From: Polaromonas sp.
Lineage (GTDB): Bacteria; Pseudomonadota; Gammaproteobacteria; Burkholderiales; Burkholderiaceae_C
Assembly (NCBI GenBank): GCA_023259235.1
Contig: JAHFQQ010000074.1
Coordinates: 2,518 to 13,292, forward strand
Reading direction: 5' to 3'
DNA length: 10,775 nt
Every line of letters starts with the position of its first letter. The first letter of the stretch is position 1. Position numbers and translations under genes: made by a program. The notes beneath the pieces were generated by a model, which searched no databases, was not told the DNA's origin, and worked only from the letters and a program-made list of their open reading frames with translations. Of this stretch, positions 1 through 6,815 are shown one piece after another.

Positions 1-501
1 GCCGGCCAGGTACCAGCCGGTATTCATTGCGATTTGTTCGAGCGATGTGGCGGGCGGTGCCGCCACGGCGAACAGCATCGAGAACAGCATCGAAAAAGTG
101 ATGGGACCGCCGCGCTTGCCCCAGGCCATCAGCATGACGGACAGGAACGTGCCCGCGACCAGTACCAGCCCGAGCTGGACGACGTCATGCTGCACCAGTT
201 GCACCAGAACGAACAGCGGCGCGCCCAGCAGCAGCGCGGGCAGCATCTGCGTCAGCTTGCGCCGGCGTGGTGCCGCGACGTCGGGCAGGCTGGTGATCAA
301 GACCCCGACCGCGGCGCTGGAGACCGCGGCCACGCCGCCGAACGCAAACACGGCCAGCAAAATCACGAACAGTCCTACCGACACCGCGAGGCCGTTGGTC
401 ACGTACTGGCTGAGGGTGACGCGGAGCACCCTGTGCGTGGCCGCGCGAAGCCGGTCGGTCAATACGAGGGGAAAGGTCAGTTCAGGCGAGTTCCGGTTCA
501 T
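1..501 (-). CDS. FUSC-family inner-membrane protein, N-terminal part (runs off the window)
   Basis: The reverse strand is open for 167 codons from an ATG at 501-499 to the left edge, so the C-terminus is missing. The translation begins MNRNSPELTFPLVLTDRLR. It contains several hydrophobic stretches at about residues 36-60, 85-105, 110-130 and 135-150, separated by a basic loop (PRRRK near residue 80). This pattern resembles the N-terminal membrane domain of FUSC / YccS / AaeB-type proteins, a family linked to efflux of aromatic acids and similar compounds; no substrate can be assigned here. No good Shine-Dalgarno sequence precedes the ATG. The frame is closed by the TGA at 537-535, so the start must lie within 501-534. 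It sits just downstream of a decayed suhB-like fragment. The FUSC assignment is by recognition of the overall pattern, not by a catalytic motif. Confidence 0.7.
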   Translation of the reverse strand, partial: MNRNSPELTFPLVLTDRLRAATHRVLRVTLSQYVTNGLAVSVGLFVILLAVFAFGGVAAVSSAAVGVLITSLPDVAAPRRRKLTQMLPALLLGAPLFVLVQLVQHDVVQLGLVLVAGTFLSVMLMAWGKRGGPITFSMLFSMLFAVAAPPATSLEQIAMNTGWYLAG

Positions 502-534
502 GATGTGCAGAGCACACTTTACCGGACTGGCGGG

Positions 535-801
535 TCAGGACGCAGCCGGATTGGCACCGTCGAAGGAGGCAGGCACCTTGAGCGTCTGGCCCAGCGCGGC
601 TTTTTCGCCAGCGCTGACAAACTTGCTGTACTTACCAAGGATCGGTACCAGGTGGCCGTAGATCTTCGGATTTGCGGCCAGGCATTCCTTCTGATCCATG
701 AAGGCGCCCTCGCCCGCGAGGTTGCCGACCGCCGCCGGCATCGGTCACCAGCAGCGAGCCGGCCGCCACGTCCTAGGGCTGCAGGCCAACTCGACCATAG
801 A
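535..801 (-). pseudogene. Inositol-monophosphatase (SuhB-like) C-terminal remnant, stop and frameshift
   Basis: Three pieces on the minus strand read as the C-terminal end of the inositol monophosphatase family (SuhB, which also acts in rRNA antitermination). Around 797-776 one frame reads GLQP and then hits TAG (775-773). Family members have GL(R/Q)PWD at this point, so the amber codon replaces the conserved Trp. The same frame then continues DVAAGSLLVTDAGG, the family's metal-binding W-D-x-A-A-G region. Near 731-733 the frame shifts, and the reading continues as VGNLAGEGAFMDQKECLAAN, then NPKIYGHL, to a TGA at 537-535. The first two thirds of the enzyme, including the DP(L/I)DGT motif, are absent. 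I could not follow homology upstream of about 801. A functional suhB presumably lies elsewhere (inference). Sequencing error could explain one lesion, but not the missing N-terminus. Confidence 0.68.
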
Positions 802-1464
802 GCGGCCGCATGAAGGCTAGCCTCCCAAGTATTGGCATTGGGAAAATTCGGGCAACTGTCATATCCTTTCTCAAGGTATCTGCCACGCGCGCGGCAGTGC
901 GCCAGCTCCACCTACCCACCAGAACGCATGAGTTGGCTTCAGTGAATGACAAGCAAGACATTGAGCGTTCTCGTTGCTCTGGACAAATGCTAACGGGACA
1001 TGGAGACATGCGAGAACCCCGGAGCGAACCTGGCGTGCTGCCTGGTCTTCACGGGCGCAAGTTGCACCCGGGCGCCCAAGGGAAACGATACTGTGGCATG
1101 GACTATTCGCAGGTGTTTCAATGGAGTAAAGCGAGTGGGTCGTTTGCATTGATCGGGCCCGTTGAATCAGGAGAGGTGATTTGCAATGCAGCCCTTCTTT
1201 GTCTTACATATGCCTGACGAATGGCGGTGTTTTAGAAGATTTCAGTTCAGGGTTTTCCAGTCTGTGAATATGTTTTCTGTAATGCTAAATTGGTGGCGTT
1301 TCGAATATGAAACATCAAGCCATTATTTTTAATGCCGTGTTTTTGTGGTTTTGATTGATGTCGCCGTGGCCCGATGGTCGGCAGATTTTCATCATCACAA
1401 ATATTTGTAAGGTATCGGGTCCAATCTGGGTTTATTCGGATTGAAATAATCAACGAGGAAACAC
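802..1464. other. Gene-free stretch and upstream region of the ABC importer operon
   Basis: No open frame here shows a recognisable protein. The first ~400 bases have composition like the surrounding DNA and may be remains of decayed genes. From about 1220 to 1464 the sequence becomes clearly richer in A and T, as expected for a promoter and leader of the operon beginning at 1465. A short inverted repeat, GTTTC-6-GAAAC, lies at 1298-1313. A 48-codon frame at 1186-1332 has a plausible AGGAGAGG upstream but no family resemblance. I could not identify a convincing sigma-70 or sigma-54 promoter by eye. Confidence 0.6.
1454..1460 (+). promoter_or_regulatory. Ribosome binding site of the substrate-binding protein
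   Basis: CGAGGAA ends 4 nt before the ATG at 1465 and supports that start over the in-frame ATG at 1492. The latter has only an A-rich stretch with GAG directly in front of it. Confidence 0.7.
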
Positions 1465-2817
1465 ATGTCAAATTTTAAATCTCAAAAAGAGATGACACCT
1501 GTCATTTCACGTCGGGATGCTCTGCAACTGAGTGCAGGCACCTTGCTGACGGCTTTTGGCGGCGTGCAATGGGCATATGCGGCCGACAAACCTGCCATGG
1601 GTACCTGGCCCGAAGGGTCCAAGGGCAATACGGTGTATCTGGGTGCGGCCGTTCCCCTGACCGGCACCTATGCAGTGCAGGGCGCAGACGAGCTCAAGGG
1701 CTGGGAGCTGGCGGTCGAGCACATCAACACCAACCACCCGCTGATGAAGAAGCTTGCGCCCAAGGTGAATAATGGCGTGCTGGGCAAGAAGGTGGCGCTT
1801 GTGTCTGCCGATTCTGCTGCCAAGCCCAATCAGGCGCTGCAGGCAGAGCAGACCTTCATCGCCAAGAACAAGGTAATTCTGATGACCGGCTCCACCTCGT
1901 CCGCCGTGGCGGTGGCAATGAACAAGTTCGCCGATCGCGAAAAAATTCTTTACATGCCCGGAATCTCCGGTTCGAACGACACCACCGGCAAGGATTGTGT
2001 GCGTTACGGGTTCCGGCAGGGATTTTTCGGAGAAATGGCAGCCAATGCCATCGGTCCGGTGTTGGTGAAGAATTTCGGCAAGAACCGCAAGGCGGCCTTT
2101 ATGACGCCGGACTATACCTATGGTCATACCACGACAAAATCGGTTGCGGATTATCTGATCAAGGAAGCCGGATGGACCATGGTGACAAATCAGGTTTCCC
2201 CATTGGGAACGCAGGATTTCAGCCAATATCTGACCAATATCGCCAATTCGGGCGCCGATTTCCTCATTAACGTCAATTGGGGACGGGATGCCGTGTTGTC
2301 GAGCCAGCAGGCCAAACAGTTCGGTCTGTTACCCAAGATGACCTTGGTGCTCCCCTACCAGATCCCATTCTTTGCCAAGGAAGCAGGAGTGGATATCAGC
2401 GCCGGGGTGTTTGCGGCCACCGACTTCTGGTGGACGCTGGAAGACAAATACCCGCTAGCCAAGATGTTCGTCGATGCGTTTTACAAAAAATACGGCTATC
2501 GCCCAGAGTGGGGCGCAGAAAACGCCTACGTCAGCTTTGCCCATTGGGCCCGCATGGTCACCGAGGCCGGCAGCTTCTATCCGCCCGATGTCATCAAACA
2601 GTGGGAAAAGGGAGAAGTCATTCCTTCGCTGCTGGGGGATTTCGCCTACCGGCCGCAGGACCACCAGTACCTGCACCCCGTGGTCATCGTTCGTGGCAAG
2701 GCCAAGAAGGACATGAAGAACCCGGAAGATTTCTGGGAAATCGTCGAAGTCGTTGCTGGCGACAAGGTGATCCAGCCGCCGGACGCCTTCGGTTGCAAGC
2801 TGGGCGACTACACCTGA
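1465..2817 (+). CDS. ABC importer substrate-binding protein, HAAT/Liv (Peripla_BP_6) type
   Basis: This 450-aa protein is the periplasmic solute receptor of the importer encoded downstream. The N-terminus holds a twin-arginine-type signal: SRRDALQL at residues 15-22, a hydrophobic stretch to about 34, and a likely cleavage after AYA (37-39). The mature part begins near TVYLGAAVPLTGTYAVQG, the typical first strand of type I LivK-like receptors. It carries the usual middle motifs, such as the TGSTSS loop and DYTYGH. It is longer than classical LivK (about 370 aa). The C-terminal part (DFWWTLEDKYPLAKMFVDAF, WGAENAY) matches the branch of this family found beside uncharacterised Liv-type transporters, so the solute cannot be named. 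The start is chosen for its GAGGAA ribosome binding site. A 162-nt gap with a hairpin separates it from the permease gene. Confidence 0.9.
   Translation: MSNFKSQKEMTPVISRRDALQLSAGTLLTAFGGVQWAYAADKPAMGTWPEGSKGNTVYLGAAVPLTGTYAVQGADELKGWELAVEHINTNHPLMKKLAPKVNNGVLGKKVALVSADSAAKPNQALQAEQTFIAKNKVILMTGSTSSAVAVAMNKFADREKILYMPGISGSNDTTGKDCVRYGFRQGFFGEMAANAIGPVLVKNFGKNRKAAFMTPDYTYGHTTTKSVADYLIKEAGWTMVTNQVSPLGTQDFSQYLTNIANSGADFLINVNWGRDAVLSSQQAKQFGLLPKMTLVLPYQIPFFAKEAGVDISAGVFAATDFWWTLEDKYPLAKMFVDAFYKKYGYRPEWGAENAYVSFAHWARMVTEAGSFYPPDVIKQWEKGEVIPSLLGDFAYRPQDHQYLHPVVIVRGKAKKDMKNPEDFWEIVEVVAGDKVIQPPDAFGCKLGDYT
1489..1508 (+). repeat. Palindrome ATGACA-CC-TGTCAT inside the 5' end of the binding-protein gene
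   Basis: Positions 1492-1505 form a perfect inverted repeat of six bases per arm around CC. It extends outward by one G·T and two Watson-Crick pairs to 1489-1508. It starts 24 nt after the A of the start codon. It could be a repressor operator or an mRNA hairpin near the start codon; neither is proven. Confidence 0.45.
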
Positions 2818-2824
2818 CCGAGAT

Positions 2825-2880
2825 GCTGGTGCCGGTGCCCCTGCAGCCAAGGCGCTGTCGGGGTGCCACCAGCGCGTTTT
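2825..2880 (+). terminator. Long hairpin with short T run between binding protein and permease genes
   Basis: GCTGGTG (2825-2831) pairs with CACCAGC (2867-2873). After a small bulge, GTGCCCC (2835-2841) pairs with GGGGTGC (2860-2866) using two G·T pairs. CAGC and GCTG close the inner part. TTTT follows at 2877-2880, three bases past the stem. This fits a leaky terminator or a 3'-end stabiliser that lets the receptor be made in excess over the membrane components, a common arrangement in binding-protein transporters (inference). Confidence 0.55.
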
Positions 2881-2979
2881 CCTGTCTGAAAGCAGGGTTT
2901 GAGTCTCCTGATTGGTTCAGGGGTGGGTGGTTGTAGTTGTCTCAATCTTTGAATCCATTTGCGATGAGGGCAGGTCAGC

Positions 2980-3855
2980 GTGATTAATTGGGCTAATTTC
3001 ATATCGCAATGTTTCAACGGGCTGGTGTTGGGGGCGCTGCTTGCACTGATCTCCTCCGGCCTGACGATCATTTATGGCACGCTGGGCGTGCTCAATCTTG
3101 CGCATGGCGCGATGTTCATGCTTGGGGGTTATGCAGGTTGGGTGGCTTTCACCTACACCGGTTCCTTCCTCGTTGCCGTGGTCGCCGGTTCGCTGTTCGT
3201 GGCGCTGGTCGGTATCGTGATGGAGCGGCTGATCATTCGCTACTTCTACACCCGGCCTCCGGAGGACCAGCTTCTCGTGACTTTTGGCCTGGGAATTGTT
3301 TTTGTCGAGCTGGTGCGCTTTGGCTTTGGGAGCCTGTCCAAGTCGGTGCCACCGCCAGCGCCGTTGATGGGCATCACGAACATGGGTTTCATGGTTTATC
3401 CGACCTATCGCCTGGCGTTGCTGGGCATCATCACCGTGGCGCTGCTTGCGCTCTACTTCGTACTGTACCGCACCCGTATCGGCATGATCGTACGCGCCGG
3501 CATCGAAGATTCGGTGATGGTCGATTCGCTGGGCATCAACGTCTACAAAATATTCATGCTGGTGTTTGGGATTGGCGCCATGGCGGCGGGCTTTGCCGGC
3601 ATCATCAATGCGCCCGTGGTGTCCATCGCTCCGGATGTAGGTGAAGCTATTTTGGTGCAGACCTTCGTGGTCGTGGTCATTGGGGGGGTGGGGTCGTTTC
3701 CGGGAGCGGTGCTTGGTGGCCTGGTCGCAGGCGAACTCATCAGCCTGACGTCCATGGTCAATCCCGCCTACTCCTACGTGATGCTCTTCGTCGTGATGAC
3801 GCTTGTGCTGGTCTTCCGTCCCCGCGGATTGCTTGGTGCCGTAGGCCGCGAATAA
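2980..3855 (+). CDS. Liv-type ABC transporter permease, LivH family
   Basis: This 291-aa integral membrane protein is one half of the translocation channel and pairs with the LivM domain of the next gene. It begins with GTG, preceded by GAGGG at 2966-2970. The N-terminus contains the family hallmark in which a hydrophobic helix runs into NLAHG (residues 39-43) and then MFMLGGY. The C-terminus carries the conserved IGGVGSFPGAVLGG segment (234-247), the region that contacts the ATPase. About eight hydrophobic segments are visible, and the length is normal for LivH. The last residues, RPRGLLGA, are also typical. It is followed after 15 nt by the livM-livG fusion gene, so co-transcription is near certain. 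The solute is unknown, hence no gene symbol is given. Confidence 0.92.
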   Translation: MINWANFISQCFNGLVLGALLALISSGLTIIYGTLGVLNLAHGAMFMLGGYAGWVAFTYTGSFLVAVVAGSLFVALVGIVMERLIIRYFYTRPPEDQLLVTFGLGIVFVELVRFGFGSLSKSVPPPAPLMGITNMGFMVYPTYRLALLGIITVALLALYFVLYRTRIGMIVRAGIEDSVMVDSLGINVYKIFMLVFGIGAMAAGFAGIINAPVVSIAPDVGEAILVQTFVVVVIGGVGSFPGAVLGGLVAGELISLTSMVNPAYSYVMLFVVMTLVLVFRPRGLLGAVGRE

Positions 3856-3870
3856 ACAGGATCTCCAGTA

Positions 3871-5703
3871 ATGCGCAGAAAATTTCCTTTCCTGGTCGAG
3901 ACCCTGACGATTCTGGGTCTGGTTGCAGCACCGTTCGTGCTGCCACACCTTGGTTTCACGCCGACCACCATTAACCGCATCCTGGTGTGGGGCCTGGTGG
4001 GCATAGGCTTCGACCTGCTCTTTGGCTACACCGGGCTATTGTCGTTTGGACAATCGGCTTTCTTTGGCAGTGGTGGCATGTTCGCCGCCTATCTGCTGAC
4101 GCAAACCCCGATGCAAAACACCATCGGAGCCTTGCTGATCGGGACAGTCGCGGCTGGCGTCATCGGCTTTTTCATTGGCCTGATTGCCCTGCGGCGCACC
4201 GGTATTTATTTCGCCATGATCACCGTGGCGATTGCCGAGGTGTTCTTTTTTGTCGAATTCAACCCGCTGTCAGACTTCACTGGTGGAGAAAACGGTTTGC
4301 CCGGCGTGCCTACACCCAACCTGAGCCTGGGTTTCACGACCATCGAGTTCAGCAGCAACATGGGCATGTACGGCTTCCTGGCGTTCTGGTATTTCGTCGG
4401 GCTGGTGATTGCGCTGCGCCTCGTGCGTTCTCCCTTTGGACTGGTGCTGCGCGCCATCCGGGAGAACCCGCTGCGTGCCCAGGCACTGGGCCACAACATC
4501 CAGCGTTACAAGTTGGCAGTGTTCGTGGTGGCCGCCATGTACGCGGGCTTTGCCGGAGGCTTGCTCAGCTTGATGCAGGGTTTCATGCCGCCAGACGCGT
4601 TCATGTTCTCCACCTCGGGCGAGATCGTCATGCAGACGGCCATCGGCGGCGCGGGCACCTTGTTTGGTCCCCTGCTGGGCGCGGCCGTATGGCTCTACCT
4701 GAGTGATTTTTTTCAGACCGTGCTGAAACTGGGCGCTACCTGGAGACTGATTCTTGGCATCGTGTTCGTGCTGCTGGTGGTTTTTTTACGGCATGGCCTG
4801 GCCGGCGCGATTTCCGACGTCTATCGCTGGGCGCGCCGCGGCAGGCAAGGGGCTCGGCCGCAATCTGTTGCTCCTGTAACCTACAAGCCGTTGGCTGCCA
4901 ACCATGCAAAGATGGGACACAAGGCGACCAAGAGCAAGGAGGGGGTGCTGCTCTCAGCTAGCGGCCTGACCAAACACTATGGCGGCCTGGCTGCCAACAG
5001 CGATATCAACTTCAGCGTCGACCATGGCGAGATACGCGGCATCATCGGCCCCAACGGCGCCGGAAAGAGCACATTCTTCAAAATGCTGACCTGTGAGGTC
5101 GAGCCGACGTCCGGCAAGATCACCTTCGACGGCCGCGACATCACCAAAATGGGCGTCATCGATGCCTGCCAGATGGGCTTGACCAAGAGCTACCAGATCA
5201 ACCAGCTGTTCGAGAAGCTGACGGTACGCGAGAACCTTGAGATCGCCGTGCTGGGCGTTGTACGCGGCAAGTTCAGGCTGGACATGTTCAAGCCCCTGCA
5301 CAAGGTGCGCAAACTCGATGACCATGTGGAGGGCACGGCTGCGCTGGTGCACCTGTCCGAACGTCTGGATGCCCCGGTATCCGAGCTTGCTTATGGCGAA
5401 AAGCGCCGTCTGGAGATTGGGCTGGCACTGGCAACATCACCCAGCCTGCTGCTGCTCGACGAGCCCCTGGCCGGCATGAGTCCCCAGGAGCGCGTTGAAA
5501 CGGTCGTACTCCTCAAGGCGATTGCCGAGGGCCGAACGCTGATCGTCATCGACCACGACATGGATTCCTTGTTTGAACTGGCCGGCAAAGTCACCGTGCT
5601 GCAGGAGGGGCGTGTGCTGGTCGAGGGCACGCCTGAGGAAATCAAGAACAACCCCCTGGTTCAGGAAGCCTATCTGGGCGGTGTTCACGAGGAGATGGTA
5701 TGA
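3871..5703 (+). CDS. LivM permease fused to LivG ATPase
   Basis: This 610-aa protein joins the second permease and one ATPase of the importer. Residues 1 to about 315 are LivM-like: GYTGLLSFGQ at 52-61, the GIYFAMITVAIAE helix, and IGGAGTLFGP at 258-267. A basic, low-hydrophobicity linker occupies about 318-354. Residues ~355-610 are a LivG-like nucleotide-binding domain. Its Walker A is GPNGAGKST at 393-401, its signature LAYGE at 506-510, its Walker B LLLLDEP with D530/E531, and its switch His H562 in IDHDM. The C-terminal EGTPEEI...YLGG ending is typical of LivG. In most bacteria these are two genes; here one uninterrupted frame covers both. The start ATG has a weak GGA-type site upstream. 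The stop at 5701-5703 overlaps the next start (ATGA), indicating translational coupling. Confidence 0.93.
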   Translation: MRRKFPFLVETLTILGLVAAPFVLPHLGFTPTTINRILVWGLVGIGFDLLFGYTGLLSFGQSAFFGSGGMFAAYLLTQTPMQNTIGALLIGTVAAGVIGFFIGLIALRRTGIYFAMITVAIAEVFFFVEFNPLSDFTGGENGLPGVPTPNLSLGFTTIEFSSNMGMYGFLAFWYFVGLVIALRLVRSPFGLVLRAIRENPLRAQALGHNIQRYKLAVFVVAAMYAGFAGGLLSLMQGFMPPDAFMFSTSGEIVMQTAIGGAGTLFGPLLGAAVWLYLSDFFQTVLKLGATWRLILGIVFVLLVVFLRHGLAGAISDVYRWARRGRQGARPQSVAPVTYKPLAANHAKMGHKATKSKEGVLLSASGLTKHYGGLAANSDINFSVDHGEIRGIIGPNGAGKSTFFKMLTCEVEPTSGKITFDGRDITKMGVIDACQMGLTKSYQINQLFEKLTVRENLEIAVLGVVRGKFRLDMFKPLHKVRKLDDHVEGTAALVHLSERLDAPVSELAYGEKRRLEIGLALATSPSLLLLDEPLAGMSPQERVETVVLLKAIAEGRTLIVIDHDMDSLFELAGKVTVLQEGRVLVEGTPEEIKNNPLVQEAYLGGVHEEMV

Positions 5704-6398
5704 GCCTGCTCGAAGTCAATGGTCTCAACAGCTATTACGGCGATAGCCATATCCTGTTCGATGTTTCGCTGCACGTGGAAAAGAACGAGGTCGTCGCCCT
5801 GCTGGGCCGCAATGGTGCAGGCAAATCCACCACCTTCAAAAGCCTGATGGGGGTGGTCAAGCCTCGCACGGGAAGCGTCAAGATGGACGGCGTGGAGCTG
5901 GCCGGGAAGAAGTCCCATTCCATTGCCCTGCTGGGCATGCAGCTCGTTCATGAAGAACGGCGCATTTTCGGCAGCCTCACGGTCGAGGAGAATATTATCC
6001 TGGCGGGATTGACCGCCCAAAAGAAATGGCCGCTCGATCGCATTTACGAAATGTTTCCCCGGCTCAAAGAGCGTTGCTTCAGCCGCGGAACGGACCTGTC
6101 AGGCGGTGAGCAGCAAATGCTGGCGATTGCCCGGGCATTGGTGCGTGATCCGAAGATCATCCTGCTCGACGAGCCGTTCGAGGGACTGGCACCAGTCATC
6201 GTGCAAGACCTCATGCGCATTTGCCGCGAGCTGGCGCAGGCGGGTCAGACCATCTTCCTGATCGAGCAGAACCTGGCAGCCACCCTGGCCTTGGCCAACC
6301 GCGTTTACATCCTGAACAACGGCCACATCGCCCACGAGAGCACCGCGAAGGAGCTTAAGGGTCAGCCGGAAATCGTGCAGCGCTATCTGGGTGTGTAG
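5700..6398 (+). CDS. Liv-type ABC transporter ATPase, LivF family
   Basis: This 232-aa cytoplasmic ATPase is the second motor subunit and would dimerise with the LivG domain of the preceding fusion protein. Motifs seen are Walker A GRNGAGKST (36-44), signature LSGGEQQ (133-139), and Walker B IILLDEP with D157/E158. They are followed by the LivF-typical EGLAP. The switch position reads LIEQN rather than a His, which is the normal state in LivF proteins. Length and the YLGV C-terminus are usual. Its ATG (5700-5702) overlaps the stop of the fusion gene. The DUF1330 gene starts 45 nt downstream. Confidence 0.93.
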   Translation: MSLLEVNGLNSYYGDSHILFDVSLHVEKNEVVALLGRNGAGKSTTFKSLMGVVKPRTGSVKMDGVELAGKKSHSIALLGMQLVHEERRIFGSLTVEENIILAGLTAQKKWPLDRIYEMFPRLKERCFSRGTDLSGGEQQMLAIARALVRDPKIILLDEPFEGLAPVIVQDLMRICRELAQAGQTIFLIEQNLAATLALANRVYILNNGHIAHESTAKELKGQPEIVQRYLGV

Positions 6399-6443
6399 AC
6401 GAAGCTTGCCCCTGCTTTTCGGAACCTGAACTCGAAATTAGCC

Positions 6444-6731
6444 ATGTCCGAAGCTTACGTTGTGGGCCATATCACTGTCAGGGATACTGCAAAGTGGGAT
6501 GAGTATCGAGCCAGGGTGCCGCAGACGCTGGAGCCATGGGGCGGAGAGCTGGTCTTTCGTGGCACGCGGGTGGCCTTGCTTGCAGGCGAATGCACACATC
6601 CGGACATCGTCGTGATCCGGTTTGCTACAGTGGCTGCAGCCGAAGGCTGGTTTTCGTCAGTGGCTTACCAGGCGCTTATTCCGATCCGGCTTCAGGCGGC
6701 GGACTTGACACTGATATCCTACGCAACCTGA
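6444..6731 (+). CDS. DUF1330 family protein
   Basis: This 95-aa protein begins MSEAYVVGHITVRDTAKWDEY, with a central GGELVFRGTR, then VVIRFATVAAAEGWFSSVAY and a C-terminal LTLISY. That order of conserved blocks (x-Y-x-V-x-D...Y, GG-x-x-x-x-R-G, F-x-x-x-x-x-A-x-x-W/F-x-S-x-x-Y) fits DUF1330, a small ferredoxin-like (dimeric alpha-beta barrel) fold without an established activity. It follows livF after 45 nt on the same strand and is probably the fifth gene of the importer operon. A clear Shine-Dalgarno sequence is lacking. Its place suggests a role linked to use of the imported compound, but nothing in the sequence proves this. Confidence 0.8.
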   Translation: MSEAYVVGHITVRDTAKWDEYRARVPQTLEPWGGELVFRGTRVALLAGECTHPDIVVIRFATVAAAEGWFSSVAYQALIPIRLQAADLTLISYAT

Positions 6732-6800
6732 CGCGGCACGCTCTGCGCGGTGCATGCGCCACAATCCGTGCAGATTCACGATTTAACCCATTCATCATTC

Positions 6801-6807
6801 AAGGAGA
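6801..6807 (+). promoter_or_regulatory. Ribosome binding site fixing the USP start
   Basis: AAGGAGA lies 8 nt before the ATG at 6816. It shows that the in-frame ATG at 6750 is not the start. Confidence 0.8.
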
Positions 6808-6815
6808 CACTGCAT

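Noticed and set aside
34..813. 259-codon plus-strand frame at the left end
   Set aside because: Rich in Gln, His and Arg with no domain pattern. It is the antisense shadow of the FUSC gene and the suhB relic, both of which give recognisable proteins on the minus strand.
871..911. Possible further suhB homology (ELAHCRARGRYLEKGYD)
   Set aside because: It faintly recalls the ALDLAYVAAGRYDG block but is about 75 nt too far from GLQP and in a different frame; the resemblance is too weak to extend the pseudogene.
810..1217. 135-codon plus-strand frame MKASLPSIG...
   Set aside because: No Shine-Dalgarno sequence, no family resemblance and mixed composition; open frames of this length arise by chance in GC-rich DNA.
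1186..1332. 48-codon frame MQPFFVLHMPDEW with AGGAGAGG upstream
   Set aside because: The ribosome site is suggestive, but the translation has no recognisable pattern and runs into the AT-rich control region. Not strong enough to call a gene.
1366..1385. Sigma-54-like TGGCCCG...GGCA upstream of the importer
   Set aside because: The GG and GC elements are one base too far apart and the TTGC part is not matched.
2917..3948. 343-codon minus-strand frame opposite livH
   Set aside because: Composition rich in His, Asp, Gln and Arg is typical of an antisense frame behind a membrane-protein gene. The plus strand encodes clear LivH and LivM.
6750..6815. Longer N-terminus for the universal stress protein
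   Set aside because: An ATG exists at 6750, but the AAGGAGA at 6801 and the family's usual N-terminal strand place the start at 6816.
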